Below, in pieces: positions 16,975-26,199 of a stretch of DNA of 64,000 bases. Location of the stretch: contig CBDCWT010000016.1 in the NCBI GenBank assembly GCA_965223305.1, positions 227,022-291,021 on the forward strand. Direction: 5' to 3'. The position numbers and the translations under genes were made by a program. This stretch comes from CBDCWT01 sp965223305. GTDB taxonomy: Bacteria; Planctomycetota; Planctomycetia; Pirellulales; Pirellulaceae. The notes beneath the pieces are model-generated. The model was not told where the DNA came from. It saw only the letters and a program-made list of their open reading frames with translations, and did not search any database. How positions within the stretch are numbered: the stretch's first letter is position 1; every line of letters begins with the position of its first letter.

Positions 16975-17137
16975 CTTTTGTTGTTGCGCTTTCGGCTCAA
17001 TCGGAACCAGAAGCGTAAGCGAGGAAACAACTTGCGTCGGCACGCCAACTCTCCCTCGCTTACGCTTCGGGTTCCGAAAACCCGCCAAACTCGCCAGTCT
17101 GCACCCGCCAAACAGTGAAAAGCGCAACGTCAAAAGT
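16975..17137 (+). repeat. Palindromic element, family C, copy 1
   Basis: The outer inverted repeats are CTTTTGTTGTTGCGCTTT and AAAGCGCAACGTCAAAAG (16 of 18 pair). The inner stem is GGAACCAGAAGCGTAAGCGAGG (in two overlapping parts, 17003-17024) with CCTCGCTTACGCTTCGGGTTCC (17054-17075). It lies downstream of the DtxR gene, so it could also end transcription. A diverged copy lies at 50474-50613 behind the thioredoxin gene. Confidence 0.6.
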
Positions 17138-17343
17138 AACGCCCCGGTTACGAAAAACGAGACGAATTCGCCGGGGTCTTCCTAACCGGCAGGGACGTCC
17201 TACGCCGCAACACCCATCGGGCAACGCCGCCGCTCATCTGTTTAGGTCGCTTTTGGGGGAACGCAGACCATTCTCAGCACCGACTAGATCTGCATATGGC
17301 AGCAAATCTCTCGGTACGTTTGGATGCAAAGGAGATATTCACA

Positions 17344-18858
17344 ATGCGCTTGTCGGCATGGAGTTGCGGCGTAGGGCTACTGATCTGTCTCGTTTCGGCC
17401 GTGGAAGGCCAGACCCAGGCCCGGCGCCCGGGTGCAACATCACCGGTCGTTTCGGTTGCCACCCCGGCGTTGCAGGTGACCACACAAAATCCCCGTGAAA
17501 TCAACCTGGGGAAACCGGCAACCTTTATCATTTCTGTTGAAAACGCCAGCAGAATACCAGCCACCGGTGTGGTTGTCTCGACCACCATTCCCGATCATGT
17601 CGAGGTCACTCGCTCGGAGCCGGCGGCGATGAAGGTCGAGGGGCGTCAACATCGATTCCAGGTCGGCGATTTGAGCCCCGGGGCAACCCGTCGCCTGACG
17701 TTGGTCGTAGTGCCCCGCTCGACCGTTCCGGTCAAGTTGGACACGACGGTCTTCTTCGCCTCGTCGACCCAGTCATCGGTCGTGGTGCGGAAGCCTGTGT
17801 TGAAGATCACCGCGCATGCCCCGCAGGAAGCGATCCTCGGCGAGCCTATTAAATGGACGGTGCTCGTGACCAACACAGGTGACGGACCTGCTGAGGGAGT
17901 GGTGGTCACACCGACCGTGGTTGCGGGGAAGTTCGAGGGTAACGCGCTGCGGAAGCCAGTGAATGTGGGAGTGCTCCAGGCTGGCGAAACCAAAGAGCTC
18001 ACTTTTGTGGCGGCAGGATCGAGCCGCGGGGAGGCCACCGCCCGCTTTCTGGCGTCGAATCCCGACGGTCTCGAAGCCCAACAGGCTTCGTCTCTCAAAA
18101 TCCTGCAGGCAGAACTGGCCGTGCGTGTCGCGGGCCCACAGCTCCAGCCGATGGGACGGGACGGGCTCTACGAAGTGCGCGTGACGAACCCTGGGGACGC
18201 ACCCACAGGTTCCACAATGGTGACGGTCCACATCCCCGAAGGCCTGGAGATCACGAACGCGCCCGAGCATGGCTACAACGAGGAAGCCCGGACGCTGCGG
18301 TGGCGAATCACGACGGTGCGGCCAAGCGACGTCGTACCGCTCCGCTTTCGCGCTGAAACCGCGCTCGACGGCGATCAGGTTGTGGAAGTGGACGTTCGTG
18401 CAGAGCGGGTCACAGCCGCCAGTGCGACGCACATCACCACCGTGCTCAGCCGCCCCAACTTGATCGTGACGGTCCTCAACAGCCAGGAAATGTCTGCTGT
18501 CGGTGATCCCATTCAGTTCGAGGTCCGGTTGCTCAACGCAGGCAGCAAGAACGCCACAGATGTTCGCGTGCGGGTGGCGGTTCCCGAGGGCCTGGAAGCG
18601 GTCGAGTCTGCAGAGTACTCGTTGAACCGCGGCCAGATTGAGTTCCCCCCGCGTGCCTTGGCATCGGGCGAGAAAACCTCGATCTCGTTTCGGGCGGTCG
18701 GCCGCATCGTCGGCGACCATCGGGTGCGGGTGATGATCAGCTCGCTTGCCATGGACAACGAGCTGGCCTTCGAAGGGTCTGCTTTCTGCTACTCCAGAGA
18801 GGAAGAACTGGAGCGGGCTGCTCGCGGCCGTTCCAGCCGGCGCCACGCGGCCCGTTAA
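17344..18858 (+). CDS. Secreted DUF11-repeat protein
   Basis: 504 residues. Start ATG 17344 has AAGGAG at 17328-17333. A signal peptide (RLSAWSCGVGLLICLVSAVEG) is followed by four DUF11/CARDB-like beta-sandwich repeats of about 110 residues, each with a core like LGKPATFIISVENASRIPATGVVVSTTIP, LGEPIKWTVLVTNTGDGPAEGVVV, YEVRVTNPGDAPTGS and GDPIQFEVRLLNAGSKNATDVRV. The protein ends in a basic Arg/His tail. Such repeats occur in cell-surface and cell-wall-like proteins of planctomycetes; no enzymatic motif is present. It stands alone and is followed by a strong terminator. Confidence 0.82.
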   Translation: MRLSAWSCGVGLLICLVSAVEGQTQARRPGATSPVVSVATPALQVTTQNPREINLGKPATFIISVENASRIPATGVVVSTTIPDHVEVTRSEPAAMKVEGRQHRFQVGDLSPGATRRLTLVVVPRSTVPVKLDTTVFFASSTQSSVVVRKPVLKITAHAPQEAILGEPIKWTVLVTNTGDGPAEGVVVTPTVVAGKFEGNALRKPVNVGVLQAGETKELTFVAAGSSRGEATARFLASNPDGLEAQQASSLKILQAELAVRVAGPQLQPMGRDGLYEVRVTNPGDAPTGSTMVTVHIPEGLEITNAPEHGYNEEARTLRWRITTVRPSDVVPLRFRAETALDGDQVVEVDVRAERVTAASATHITTVLSRPNLIVTVLNSQEMSAVGDPIQFEVRLLNAGSKNATDVRVRVAVPEGLEAVESAEYSLNRGQIEFPPRALASGEKTSISFRAVGRIVGDHRVRVMISSLAMDNELAFEGSAFCYSREEELERAARGRSSRRHAAR

Positions 18859-18919
18859 GCGGCAAAGCCTGACGCGTTTGCGCCCCGACCCGTGCGGGGA
18901 GGCAACTCCAAGATCGTTC

Positions 18920-18966
18920 CACCACCCTGACGACCGGTAGCGTGTCGTCAGGGTGGTGTTTGTTTT
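18920..18966 (+). terminator. Intrinsic terminator after the DUF11 gene
   Basis: A perfect 15-bp stem, CACCACCCTGACGAC (18920-18934) with GTCGTCAGGGTGGTG (18944-18958), a 9-base loop, and then TTTGTTTTTTG. This is a textbook Rho-independent terminator on the plus strand. Confidence 0.92.
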
Positions 18967-19107
18967 TTGTCTCGGCCCGCGCCATCCGTTCAAGAAGTAG
19001 TGGTCGGGCGATTTGCGAACCTGACGACACTGGGCACTGTGCAGCGGAAGACGGCCTCCCTTTGACGCGAGCGAGGCGAAGCCGTACAACTGAAGTACCT
19101 CTCACGC

Positions 19108-19213
19108 GCCGGCTGAGAAGTGGCCCTCGCGAAGGGGAGCCGTGAACCGGGTCAGGCCTTAACCGGAGCAGCCCTAAGCGGGGTACTCTTGTGCGGGGGC
19201 CACTTGTCGGCCG
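19108..19213 (+). ncRNA. ffs: Signal recognition particle RNA (small bacterial type)
   Basis: Helix 8 is recognised from GTCAGG (19151-19156) on the 5' side and AGCAG (19167-19171) on the 3' side of the symmetric loop, as in 4.5S RNA. The outer helix AAGTGGCC (19118-19125) pairs perfectly with GGCCACTT (19198-19205), and GCCGGC/GTCGGC extend it. The apical loop region is TTAACC, which can be read as a UAAC (URRC-type) tetraloop rather than the usual GNRA. The location immediately upstream of dnaX is common for ffs. The exact ends are estimated. The product pairs with Ffh to direct membrane proteins to SecYEG. Confidence 0.85.
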
Positions 19214-19374
19214 CCGATCAAGTAGGGGGGAGAGCTTAAGCGGTGCTGGGCGGTCCCGACAACGCCGATCTCTCATTCCGCCGGTCTTCTGGCAAAATAC
19301 CTTGCTTGGCCGCCAAGCGGGGTTACGGCGGAGGGCAGAAATAACAAAGCGTCTTGGATGGGGTTCTTCGCAAC

Positions 19375-21030
19375 ATGGCGTCGATTCCGGAATCCTCAGG
19401 GGCCACTACCGACTACGTGGTGGTTGCTCGCCGCTACCGCCCACAGACCTTCGACGAGCTCGTCGGACAACAACAGGTTTCTCAAGCGCTGACCAATGCG
19501 ATTACGTCTCAACGCATTGGCCACGCCTATTTGTTTACGGGCGCGCGCGGTGTCGGGAAAACATCCACGGCTCGGATCTTCGCCAAAGCGCTCAATTGCG
19601 AAAGCGGCCCTGCGGCGACCCCCTGTAATCGTTGTGATCTGTGCCAGGGGATCATCAGCGGCTCGGACGTCGATGTGTTGGAAATCGACGGAGCCAGCAA
19701 CCGGGGTATTGATGAGATCCGTCAGCTGCGGTCGAACGTCGGCATCCGTCCCAGCCGAGCTCGCTTCAAGATCTACATTATTGATGAAGTGCATATGCTA
19801 ACCCCCCAAGCCTTCAACGCCTTGTTGAAGACGCTTGAGGAACCTCCAGACCACGTCAAGTTCGTGTTTTGCACCACCGACCCGGAGAAGATTCCGATCA
19901 CAGTGCTTTCGCGCTGTCAACGGTTCGATTTTGCTCCAGTACGGTCCGATTCGATTGTTGACCACCTCCGTCACATTGTCGACTTGGAGGGCGTGGAAGC
20001 GGACGACGAGGCCCTACAGCTGCTGGCCCGCCGCGCCACGGGCTCGATGCGGGACAGTCAATCTTTGCTCGAACAACTCCTGTCGTTCTGCGAAGGCAAG
20101 ATAACGGTCGACGAGGTGCACTCGATGCTGGGCACGGCGGCCGCCGGGCGAGTGCGCGAGATCGCGGAGCGCCTGGTTGACCGCGACACCGCGGGCGCCT
20201 TGCGGGCGCTCGATGCGGCTGTCGCCGAAGGTGTCGATGTGGGCCAGCTGGCTGAGCAGCTTGTTGGCTACTTTCGTGATCTGATGGCAGCTTCGGTAGG
20301 TTGTGAGCTCGAGCTGATGTTGTCCACCGAAGCCAGCGAGTTTGGCCGGCTGCAGGAGATCAGCCGAGAATTGGGGCCGGAGACAATCCTGGCCGCTGCT
20401 CAAATCCTCGACCAATCAGTTGCTCGTATGCGCCAGAGCAGCCAGGCTCGCTTCCTCTTGGAAATCGCCTTGGTGCGTCTATGTCACCTGGAGAACCTAG
20501 ACGATCTCGACTCAGTGCTGGCCGAGCTGCGTCACGGGGCGACCGTCGGGCAACATCCAGCGGCTCCGCCGCAAAAAAAAACTGAAAAGCGGACCGTCGA
20601 GAGTCCCGAGCCGACGCGCCAACCCACAGCACCTCAAGCAGGCGAGCCTAGCACGGCAGAGGGGATTTGGAAGCAAACATTGTCTCAGTTCCAGGACATT
20701 ACAGCCGACTACGGCGCGGCTTACGACCGCGTAGCAATTTCCGCGCCAAATCGTCTGGTTGTCACCTTCCAGGCCGGATATACTCTCCAAAAAGAAGGGT
20801 GTGAGCGGCCCGAAAGGAAGGCTCAGCTGGAAGCCGCCATGAAGCGGATTACGGGCCGGGAGATGCGGGTGGACTTTGAGCTGCTCCCGGACCAAGCTCC
20901 TGTGGCGGCGGCCAAGCGGCCCCCGTCTTTTCGACAGAAAATCCGAGACTCCGAGAGACATCCTTTCGTCAAACAGGCTGTTGACTTGTTTGACGCTGAA
21001 GTGACGCGCGTCGACCCGCCCAAGTCGTAA
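19375..21030 (+). CDS. dnaX: DNA polymerase III subunit gamma/tau
   Basis: 551 residues from ATG 19375; a TTG lies 21 bases upstream. It is the AAA+ clamp-loader motor: YRPQTFDELVGQ, Walker A GARGVGKTS (about 56-64), a Zn site with four Cys (CESGPAATPCNRCDLC), Walker B IYIIDEVHML, the SRC motif VLSRCQRFDF, then the collar domain III. After about residue 390 a low-complexity Pro/Thr/Lys linker leads to a tau-like tail (~130 residues). It loads the sliding clamp at the replisome. It is followed by ybaB after 23 bases and by recR, the conserved bacterial order. I saw no obvious frameshift site producing a short gamma form, although A7 occurs near 20574-20580 within the linker. Confidence 0.96.
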   Translation: MASIPESSGATTDYVVVARRYRPQTFDELVGQQQVSQALTNAITSQRIGHAYLFTGARGVGKTSTARIFAKALNCESGPAATPCNRCDLCQGIISGSDVDVLEIDGASNRGIDEIRQLRSNVGIRPSRARFKIYIIDEVHMLTPQAFNALLKTLEEPPDHVKFVFCTTDPEKIPITVLSRCQRFDFAPVRSDSIVDHLRHIVDLEGVEADDEALQLLARRATGSMRDSQSLLEQLLSFCEGKITVDEVHSMLGTAAAGRVREIAERLVDRDTAGALRALDAAVAEGVDVGQLAEQLVGYFRDLMAASVGCELELMLSTEASEFGRLQEISRELGPETILAAAQILDQSVARMRQSSQARFLLEIALVRLCHLENLDDLDSVLAELRHGATVGQHPAAPPQKKTEKRTVESPEPTRQPTAPQAGEPSTAEGIWKQTLSQFQDITADYGAAYDRVAISAPNRLVVTFQAGYTLQKEGCERPERKAQLEAAMKRITGREMRVDFELLPDQAPVAAAKRPPSFRQKIRDSERHPFVKQAVDLFDAEVTRVDPPKS

Positions 21031-21053
21031 ATTGACTAGGTTACGAGAGAGCC

Positions 21054-21407
21054 ATGTTCAAGGGACTGTCCAATTTCGCATCGATTGTCAAACAAGCGCA
21101 ACAGGTGGGCGGAAAGATGCAAGAGGTCTCGTCGCGGCTGAAGAAGGAGCGGGTCAAAGGGACTGCAGGAGGAGGGCTGGTCGAAGTAGAAGCCAACGGA
21201 CTGGGCGAAGTCTTGCGGGTGCGTATTGATGCGGCGCTCGACGATCGGGAAATGTTGGAGGACTTGTTGCCCGGCGCGATCAATCAGGCGGCGGAGAAGG
21301 CCAGACAATTGAATCTGGAACTCATGACAGATGGGCTTGACATGTCCGCGCTCGGTGATGTGATATCGCAGATGACGAGCGAAAGCCCCGACAACGGTCC
21401 TCACTAA
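21054..21407 (+). CDS. ybaB: YbaB/EbfC nucleoid-associated protein
   Basis: 117 residues, the usual length for the family. The N-terminal helix (FKGLSNFASIVKQAQQVGGKMQEV) is followed by the conserved core GLVEVEANGLGEVLRVRID and the helix with MLEDLLPGAINQAAEKAR. The homodimer binds DNA in a tweezer fold and is nearly always encoded between dnaX and recR. Start ATG 21054 is preceded by ACGAGAG. Confidence 0.94.
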   Translation: MFKGLSNFASIVKQAQQVGGKMQEVSSRLKKERVKGTAGGGLVEVEANGLGEVLRVRIDAALDDREMLEDLLPGAINQAAEKARQLNLELMTDGLDMSALGDVISQMTSESPDNGPH

Positions 21408-21542
21408 GTCGCCGGTTCTTTTCAGAAGCGGCTACCGCCAGTGGGATTTTTTGCTGTATTGCTGACGCGTGGCCGCTCGGACCATCGATCACATCCCAAG
21501 CCAGCAGCGGCCCAACACCACAGCGATCCAGGTGATTGAGAC

Positions 21543-22142
21543 ATGGCGCAACTTACCGAATCTGTCGCCACTCTAATCGATCAGCTGGCCAATCTGCCGG
21601 GCATCGGACGGAAGTCGGCGGAGCGACTGGCATATCACCTGCTTCGTGTTAACAAAAGCGACGCGTTGGCGCTGGCGAATTCAATTCGTGACGTGCGGGA
21701 AAATGTGCGGTACTGCCAGACTTGCTACAACCTGGCCGAGGCAGAGCAGTGTGTGATTTGCCTCGATCCCAAGCGGGACACGACGCAGCTGTGTGTTGTC
21801 GAGCAGCCCCGAGACCTGATGGCGTTGGAGCAGGCGGGGGTCTATCGCGGGCTGTACCACGTGCTGCTTGGGCGAGTGGCACCATTGGAGGGCGTCGGTC
21901 CAGACCAGCTGACGATCGAACCGTTGGTCGAGAGGGTGCGAGGCGGGTCCTTTAAGGAGGTGGTCATGGCCACAAATCCCACTGTCGAAGGGGACGGAAC
22001 GGCCCTTCACATTTCTAACCTACTCGCGGAATACCAAGTACCGGTGACTCGGCTGGCTCGGGGGATTACGACCGGGAGTGTCCTAGAGTACACGAACAAG
22101 GAGATCCTGGCCGACGCTTTGTCCGGTCGCCAGAAACTGTAA
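21543..22142 (+). CDS. recR: Recombination mediator RecR
   Basis: 199 residues. A helix-hairpin-helix (LANLPGIGRKSAERLAYHLL) is followed by a Cys4 zinc finger (CQTCYNLAEAEQCVIC), a TOPRIM domain (LCVVEQPRDLMALE ... VVMATNPTVEGDGTA) and a Walker-B-like C-terminus (TRLARGITTGSVLEYTNKEIL). With RecO it loads RecA onto SSB-coated gaps. It is third in the dnaX-ybaB-recR order, 135 bases after ybaB. Confidence 0.96.
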   Translation: MAQLTESVATLIDQLANLPGIGRKSAERLAYHLLRVNKSDALALANSIRDVRENVRYCQTCYNLAEAEQCVICLDPKRDTTQLCVVEQPRDLMALEQAGVYRGLYHVLLGRVAPLEGVGPDQLTIEPLVERVRGGSFKEVVMATNPTVEGDGTALHISNLLAEYQVPVTRLARGITTGSVLEYTNKEILADALSGRQKL

Positions 22143-22254
22143 GAGACCTCTTCCCAAGCAGTTACACAACGGGAAACACCTCGAACCGAGGTCTGCCAAG
22201 CATAACGTAAGTTTTGAATATCAACTTGCTGACATAGATCGGCTCGATTTCATC

Positions 22255-23748
22255 ATGCGACTATCTCTTGGTCTTGAAGCGCGGCAGGTCCAGGTGCAAA
22301 AGATGGCACCGCGGATGATCCAGTCGATGGAGATTCTGCAGCTGCCACAGATGGCTCTCTTGGATCGCATCGATCAAGAGATCAGCGAAAACCCCGTGCT
22401 GGAGATGGTCGAGGCCGACCCCGAACTGCCAGACGAGCCGGTCGATCGCGAGAATCCCGACCAGCCGACCGACGAAGAGCGGGAGTTGGTGGTTGATAAC
22501 AAGGACAATGCGGAAGACTTCGAGCGGTTGCTGGATCTTGATAGGCAGGTACCGGATTACTTTGATGAGCGGCCAAGGTCCTCCGCCAACCGTATCGCAG
22601 AAGCATCAGACAGGAAGCATGATGCGATCGCTAACATTGTCGATCGCCCCGAGTCGCTGAACGACTACCTGTTGCACCAGCTGGGCGAGCTGGAGGTCGA
22701 CCCGAAGATCCGACGGTTGTGCGAGCGGATCATCTCCAGTTTGGACTCAAAGGACGGCGGCTACTTCCGGTCCAATCTTCACGATCTGTTGCCGCGGGAT
22801 GCGAGCCAAGAGGAACTCGGATGGGCGGATGAAGCGCTGGCGATCGTCCAGCAGTTGGATCCTCCCGGAGTTGCTGCCCGCGACCTGCGAGAGTGCCTGC
22901 TGCTGCAGCTGACCTCCGATCTGCCGTATTTCGAGGAACAGCGCACACTGATTTCCTCACATCTCGAGGATTTGCGCGACAACCGGTTGCCGGCGGTGCA
23001 GAAGGAGACCGGGTATTCGATCGAGCTGATCAACGCTGCCTGGGAGCAACTCCGCAAGCTGAACCCGAAGCCCGGTTCGCTGTTCGCGGATTCTTACGTT
23101 CCAACGGTCTCACCGGATGTTCGCATCGAGCGGACCGAGGAGGGCCGTTACGAAGTGTTGATGGACGACGAGCGAGTCCCACGGCTGCACATCAGCGAGT
23201 ACTACCGCCGAAGATTGGCCAGTGGAACGGCCACGCAGGAAGAGAAGGAGTACATCAAGAAAAAGATCAACTCCGCTCAGTGGCTGATTGACTCGATTCA
23301 CCAGCGGCGGGACACGTTGACTCGGGTCGCCCAAGCGATCGTCGACTATCAGAAGAAGTTCTTGGACGAGGGGCCCGAGTTTATCGAGCCGCTGAAGATG
23401 CAGCAGATTGCAGATCAGGTGGGGGTCCATGTGACGACGGTCAGCCGTGCTGTCGACGACAAGTGGATCCAGACCCCGCGAGGTATCTTCGCACTGCGCC
23501 GGTTTTTCGTTGGCGGGACCCAGACCGCCGACGGCGACGAGGTCGCTTGGGATACGATTCGCCTCAAGCTGCAGGAGGTCATCGACCGCGAGGACAAGAG
23601 CAATCCTTACAGCGACGATCAGCTGGTCGAGGTGCTCTCCCAGCACGGGCTCAAGGTGGCTCGGCGAACCATCACCAAATACCGGCAGAAAATGGGGATT
23701 CCCAGTTCCCGGCAGCGGAGGGATTGGTCGAAAAAGGCCACCGACTGA
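22255..23748 (+). CDS. rpoN: RNA polymerase sigma-54 factor
   Basis: 497 residues. Region I (RLSLGLEARQVQVQKMAPRMIQSMEILQLPQ) is Gln-rich and contacts enhancer-binding ATPases. A very acidic region II (about 50-100) is followed by the core-binding domain (LNDYLLHQLGELEVD ... LQQLDPPGVAARDLRECL), the helix-turn-helix MQQIADQVGVHVTTVSRAVDDKWIQTPRGIFALRRFF, and the RpoN box ARRTITKYRQKMGIPSSRQR at the end. It directs transcription from GG(-24)/GC(-12) promoters; one candidate of this type lies at 58525. No hpf or ptsN gene follows, unlike the enterobacterial order. Confidence 0.96.
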   Translation: MRLSLGLEARQVQVQKMAPRMIQSMEILQLPQMALLDRIDQEISENPVLEMVEADPELPDEPVDRENPDQPTDEERELVVDNKDNAEDFERLLDLDRQVPDYFDERPRSSANRIAEASDRKHDAIANIVDRPESLNDYLLHQLGELEVDPKIRRLCERIISSLDSKDGGYFRSNLHDLLPRDASQEELGWADEALAIVQQLDPPGVAARDLRECLLLQLTSDLPYFEEQRTLISSHLEDLRDNRLPAVQKETGYSIELINAAWEQLRKLNPKPGSLFADSYVPTVSPDVRIERTEEGRYEVLMDDERVPRLHISEYYRRRLASGTATQEEKEYIKKKINSAQWLIDSIHQRRDTLTRVAQAIVDYQKKFLDEGPEFIEPLKMQQIADQVGVHVTTVSRAVDDKWIQTPRGIFALRRFFVGGTQTADGDEVAWDTIRLKLQEVIDREDKSNPYSDDQLVEVLSQHGLKVARRTITKYRQKMGIPSSRQRRDWSKKATD

Positions 23749-24021
23749 CGAGCCTCTGTGCGGGTTTGAGTGGCGCCTCGCTCGAGGGGTCCTGAGGGAC
23801 TCAACTTTTTTTCATCATTTTCCGCGAACCTGTCTGCCGATAATGCGTCTGATCCTGCGTACGGCGTTGGATTTCGGTTCACGCCGACGACACACTGCCG
23901 GATCGTGCTAGGCTTTGTCTCACAACAAGTAATGTCGCGGCAGCGACTCCCCAAGTGTCTCTCCTTCAGCTTGCTGGGGGGAGTGAGTCAGAGATGGGGG
24001 CTTTTGAGACAAAAGTCTTAG
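23749..24021. other. Gap after rpoN
   Basis: 270 bases with a T-rich stretch (CAACTTTTTTTC near 23800) that might end rpoN transcription, although the preceding hairpin is weak. I see no gene here. Confidence 0.4.
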
Positions 24022-24195
24022 CCCGGATTATTCATGAAGATCGTGGCGAGAGGTTGTAAGTACGTTCGTGGCAAGGAAGGCGAGCAATTCTTCCGCAGGC
24101 GTATTGAAGCAATACGTCGAGGGAGAATTGTGAAGCATGACGAAGCCAAGGATGGACTTACGACCTCGCAGCAGATCGCTCATGAATAATTCGGG
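24022..24195 (-). mobile_element. MITE-like element, family A, copy 2
   Basis: The same ~175-base palindrome as at 12449, in the opposite orientation. It starts CCCGGATTATTCATGA, ends TCATGAATAATTCGGG, and is flanked by TTAG direct repeats (24018-24021 and 24196-24199). Confidence 0.85.
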
Positions 24196-24296
24196 TTAGT
24201 GTTCGATCCGGGAAATTGGTGTATGATTGACCTGAGACGTAACATTTCCTTTCCTGTTCTCTCTCACTGCGCACGGGCGCGCAGAGGAGGATGATG

Positions 24297-24572
24297 ATGC
24301 GGAGCTTGAAAAACACCCACGTCGACACCGTCGTTACCGATCTGCAAGATCGCACGAACGTGGCCGGCATGGTCAAGCCGCGCGGCATCCTCCCGCTCAG
24401 CGCGCGCCTGATTAGCCAGGGTCTAGAACGCCTATTTTGCGCTGCCGGCAGGTGCCGTGCGGCGGCGATAGGCGCGCCGGCGAGCTTGCATGCGGCACGC
24501 TCACACGGCGGGTTCATGCGCTGGCATCTCGGGCACCGGTATCTGGTGTCCTGCTTCGCCTGTTCGGTGTGA
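24297..24572 (+). CDS. Small hypothetical protein
   Basis: About 91 residues, not recognised. AGAGGAGG (24283-24290) lies at ideal spacing from ATG 24297, with two further ATGs directly in front (24291, 24294). The first half is mixed polar (HVDTVVTDLQDRTNVAGMV); the second half is Cys/His/Ala-rich (FCAAGRCRAAA, HLGHRYLVSCFACSV). It lies 160 bases before the ECF sigma gene and could be a regulatory leader peptide, an unknown small protein, or not a gene at all. Confidence 0.35.
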   Translation: MRSLKNTHVDTVVTDLQDRTNVAGMVKPRGILPLSARLISQGLERLFCAAGRCRAAAIGAPASLHAARSHGGFMRWHLGHRYLVSCFACSV

Positions 24573-24731
24573 TTCGCCTACCCGCGTCTCACAACTCTTG
24601 CAAGTGAAAGCCCGAGCCAGCGCCGGCCGCGTTGCCTAAAGCAACCTTGTCTGTTTGCTTTTCGCAATTCCAGGTCGCCCTAGCTGTACCACTTGCGCTT
24701 CCTGAAACTGACTTCTTTCCGAGAGAACAAC

Positions 24732-25298
24732 ATGTCTGCTACCCAAGAACTGGACCGATCCCAGATCACCAGCCTGGTACGACGAGCGCAGCAAGGCGAC
24801 CGGACCGCCTTCGGTCAGCTGTTTGAGCAGTTCGAGCGGACGGTATTCGCGATCGCGCTGAGGCGGCTGCGGCACTTCGACGAGGCCGAAGAACTCGTGC
24901 AGGATGTCTTCGTCCAGGCGATCACGAAACTGGACCAGCTGCGTGAACCGGAGTGCTTCGGCGGATGGTTGCGTTCGATCACGCACCGCATGGCCATCAA
25001 TCGACTGGTCCGGCGCAAGTCGGACTTGCCGATCGAGCAGGACCTGTTGGAGTCAAGTTGCGTGGAAACCACGACACCGCTGAACGCCGTGTTGACTGGT
25101 GAGCGAAAGTCGCAAGTCCAAGCCGGGCTGGATCGCCTGCGCGATCTCGACCGGCGAACACTGGTTGCGTTCTACGTCCAGGGCCATTCGTTGGTCGAAA
25201 TGAGCGATGAGTTTGATGCGCCTTTGGGGACGATCAAACGGCGGCTGCATGTCGCTCGCAAGCGGCTGGCGAAAGCGGTGGAACCGATGGCTGTGTAA
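24732..25298 (+). CDS. ECF-type RNA polymerase sigma factor
   Basis: 188 residues from ATG 24732 (GAGAG upstream; the frame is open to 24693). Region 2 is LVRRAQQGDRTAFGQLFEQFERTVFAIALRRLRHFDEAEELVQDVFVQAI, followed by region 2.4 FGGWLRSITHRMAINRLVRR. Region 4 is LDRLRDLDRRTLVAFYVQGHSLVEMSDEFDAPLGTIKRRLHVARKRL. It is a cytoplasmic specificity subunit of RNA polymerase. No anti-sigma gene follows; a terminator comes about 10 bases after the stop codon, so control may involve an unlinked partner or another mechanism. Confidence 0.92.
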   Translation: MSATQELDRSQITSLVRRAQQGDRTAFGQLFEQFERTVFAIALRRLRHFDEAEELVQDVFVQAITKLDQLREPECFGGWLRSITHRMAINRLVRRKSDLPIEQDLLESSCVETTTPLNAVLTGERKSQVQAGLDRLRDLDRRTLVAFYVQGHSLVEMSDEFDAPLGTIKRRLHVARKRLAKAVEPMAV

Positions 25299-25306
25299 AG
25301 CCACGC

Positions 25307-25340
25307 CCCCGGGGCAGTGATCTGCTGTCCCGGGGCTTTT
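25307..25340 (+). terminator. Intrinsic terminator after the ECF sigma gene
   Basis: CCCCGGG (25307-25313) pairs with CCCGGGG (25329-25335), extended by GCAG/CTGC, and is followed by CTTTTCCC. The same hairpin recurs at about 25934 and 26617. In its third place it also lies just behind the convergent DUF423 stop codon. Confidence 0.7.
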
Positions 25341-25391
25341 CCCGTTCATACTGTCAGCTGTTACGCGCGCCCCAAGCGAACAGTCGTAGTC

Positions 25392-25573
25392 GTAGGCCGG
25401 GACAAGCGGCAGGAAAGATGGCGGCTTGTGACATGAGGTGACGCCGCGCTGTTCCGGCGGCACCAAGTTCGATGCACTCCGTGTTGGTTGCCTAACCGGC
25501 GCGTGCCGGAACTGCGCGGCGGGAAAATCGTAGGCTGATGGAAGCTTCTTTTGTGCCGCTTGTTCCGGCCTAC
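25392..25573 (+). repeat. Palindromic element, family B, copy 1
   Basis: 182 bases. The terminal inverted repeats are GTAGGCCGGGACAAGCGGC and GCCGCTTGTTCCGGCCTAC (one mismatch). An inner stem is formed by CGCCGCGCTGTTCCGGC and GCCGGAACTGCGCGGCG. It is non-coding and resembles a MITE or REP-type element. Confidence 0.7.
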
Positions 25574-26017
25574 CCCTGGCGAAAGGTTAAACAACCTGCG
25601 GGGCATCCACCTTTACCCTCCCGCTCGCGGGAGGGTCGGACGCGCAGCGTCCGGGGAGGGCTGCCCGGGAGTGATCGCCCCGAAGCGTGTCCCCCTCTCC
25701 GGCCCTTCGGGCCGACTCTCCCCGAAGGGGCTGTGCAGCTTTGCAGTTCGCCAAACTCTGGCGAGTTCGGCTACGCTCCAAATCAGCCGCTGGGCGTTAG
25801 CCCACGGTTCCCCAGCGAAACCAACGCGTAGCGTCCGGAGACGGCTCCCCCTCTCCGGCCCTTTGGGCCGACTCTCCCCAGGGGGGAGAGTGACGAAAGA
25901 CGAAATCACGCACTAACTTAGAAGCCGCATGACCCCCGGGCAGTGATCTGCTGTCCCGGGGCTTTTCCCGTTCATACTGTCAGCTGTTACGCGCGCCCCA
26001 AGCGAACAGTCGTAGTC

Positions 26018-26199
26018 GTAGGCCGGGACAAGCGGCAGGAAAGATGGCGGCTTGTGACATGAGGTGACGCCGCGCTGTTCCGGCGGCACCAAGTTCGATG
26101 CACTCCGTGTTGGTTGCCTAACCGGCGCGTGCCGGAACTGCGCGGCGGGAAAATCGTAGGCTGATGGAAGCTTCTTTTGCGCCGCTTGTTCCGGCCTAC
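26018..26199 (+). repeat. Palindromic element, family B, copy 2
   Basis: Nearly identical to 25392-25573, as it was copied with the tandem unit. Confidence 0.7.

Noticed and set aside
17773..19089. 438-codon open frame on the minus strand
   Set aside because: It is fully antisense to the DUF11 gene, His/Arg-rich without domains, and explained by the high GC content of the real gene.
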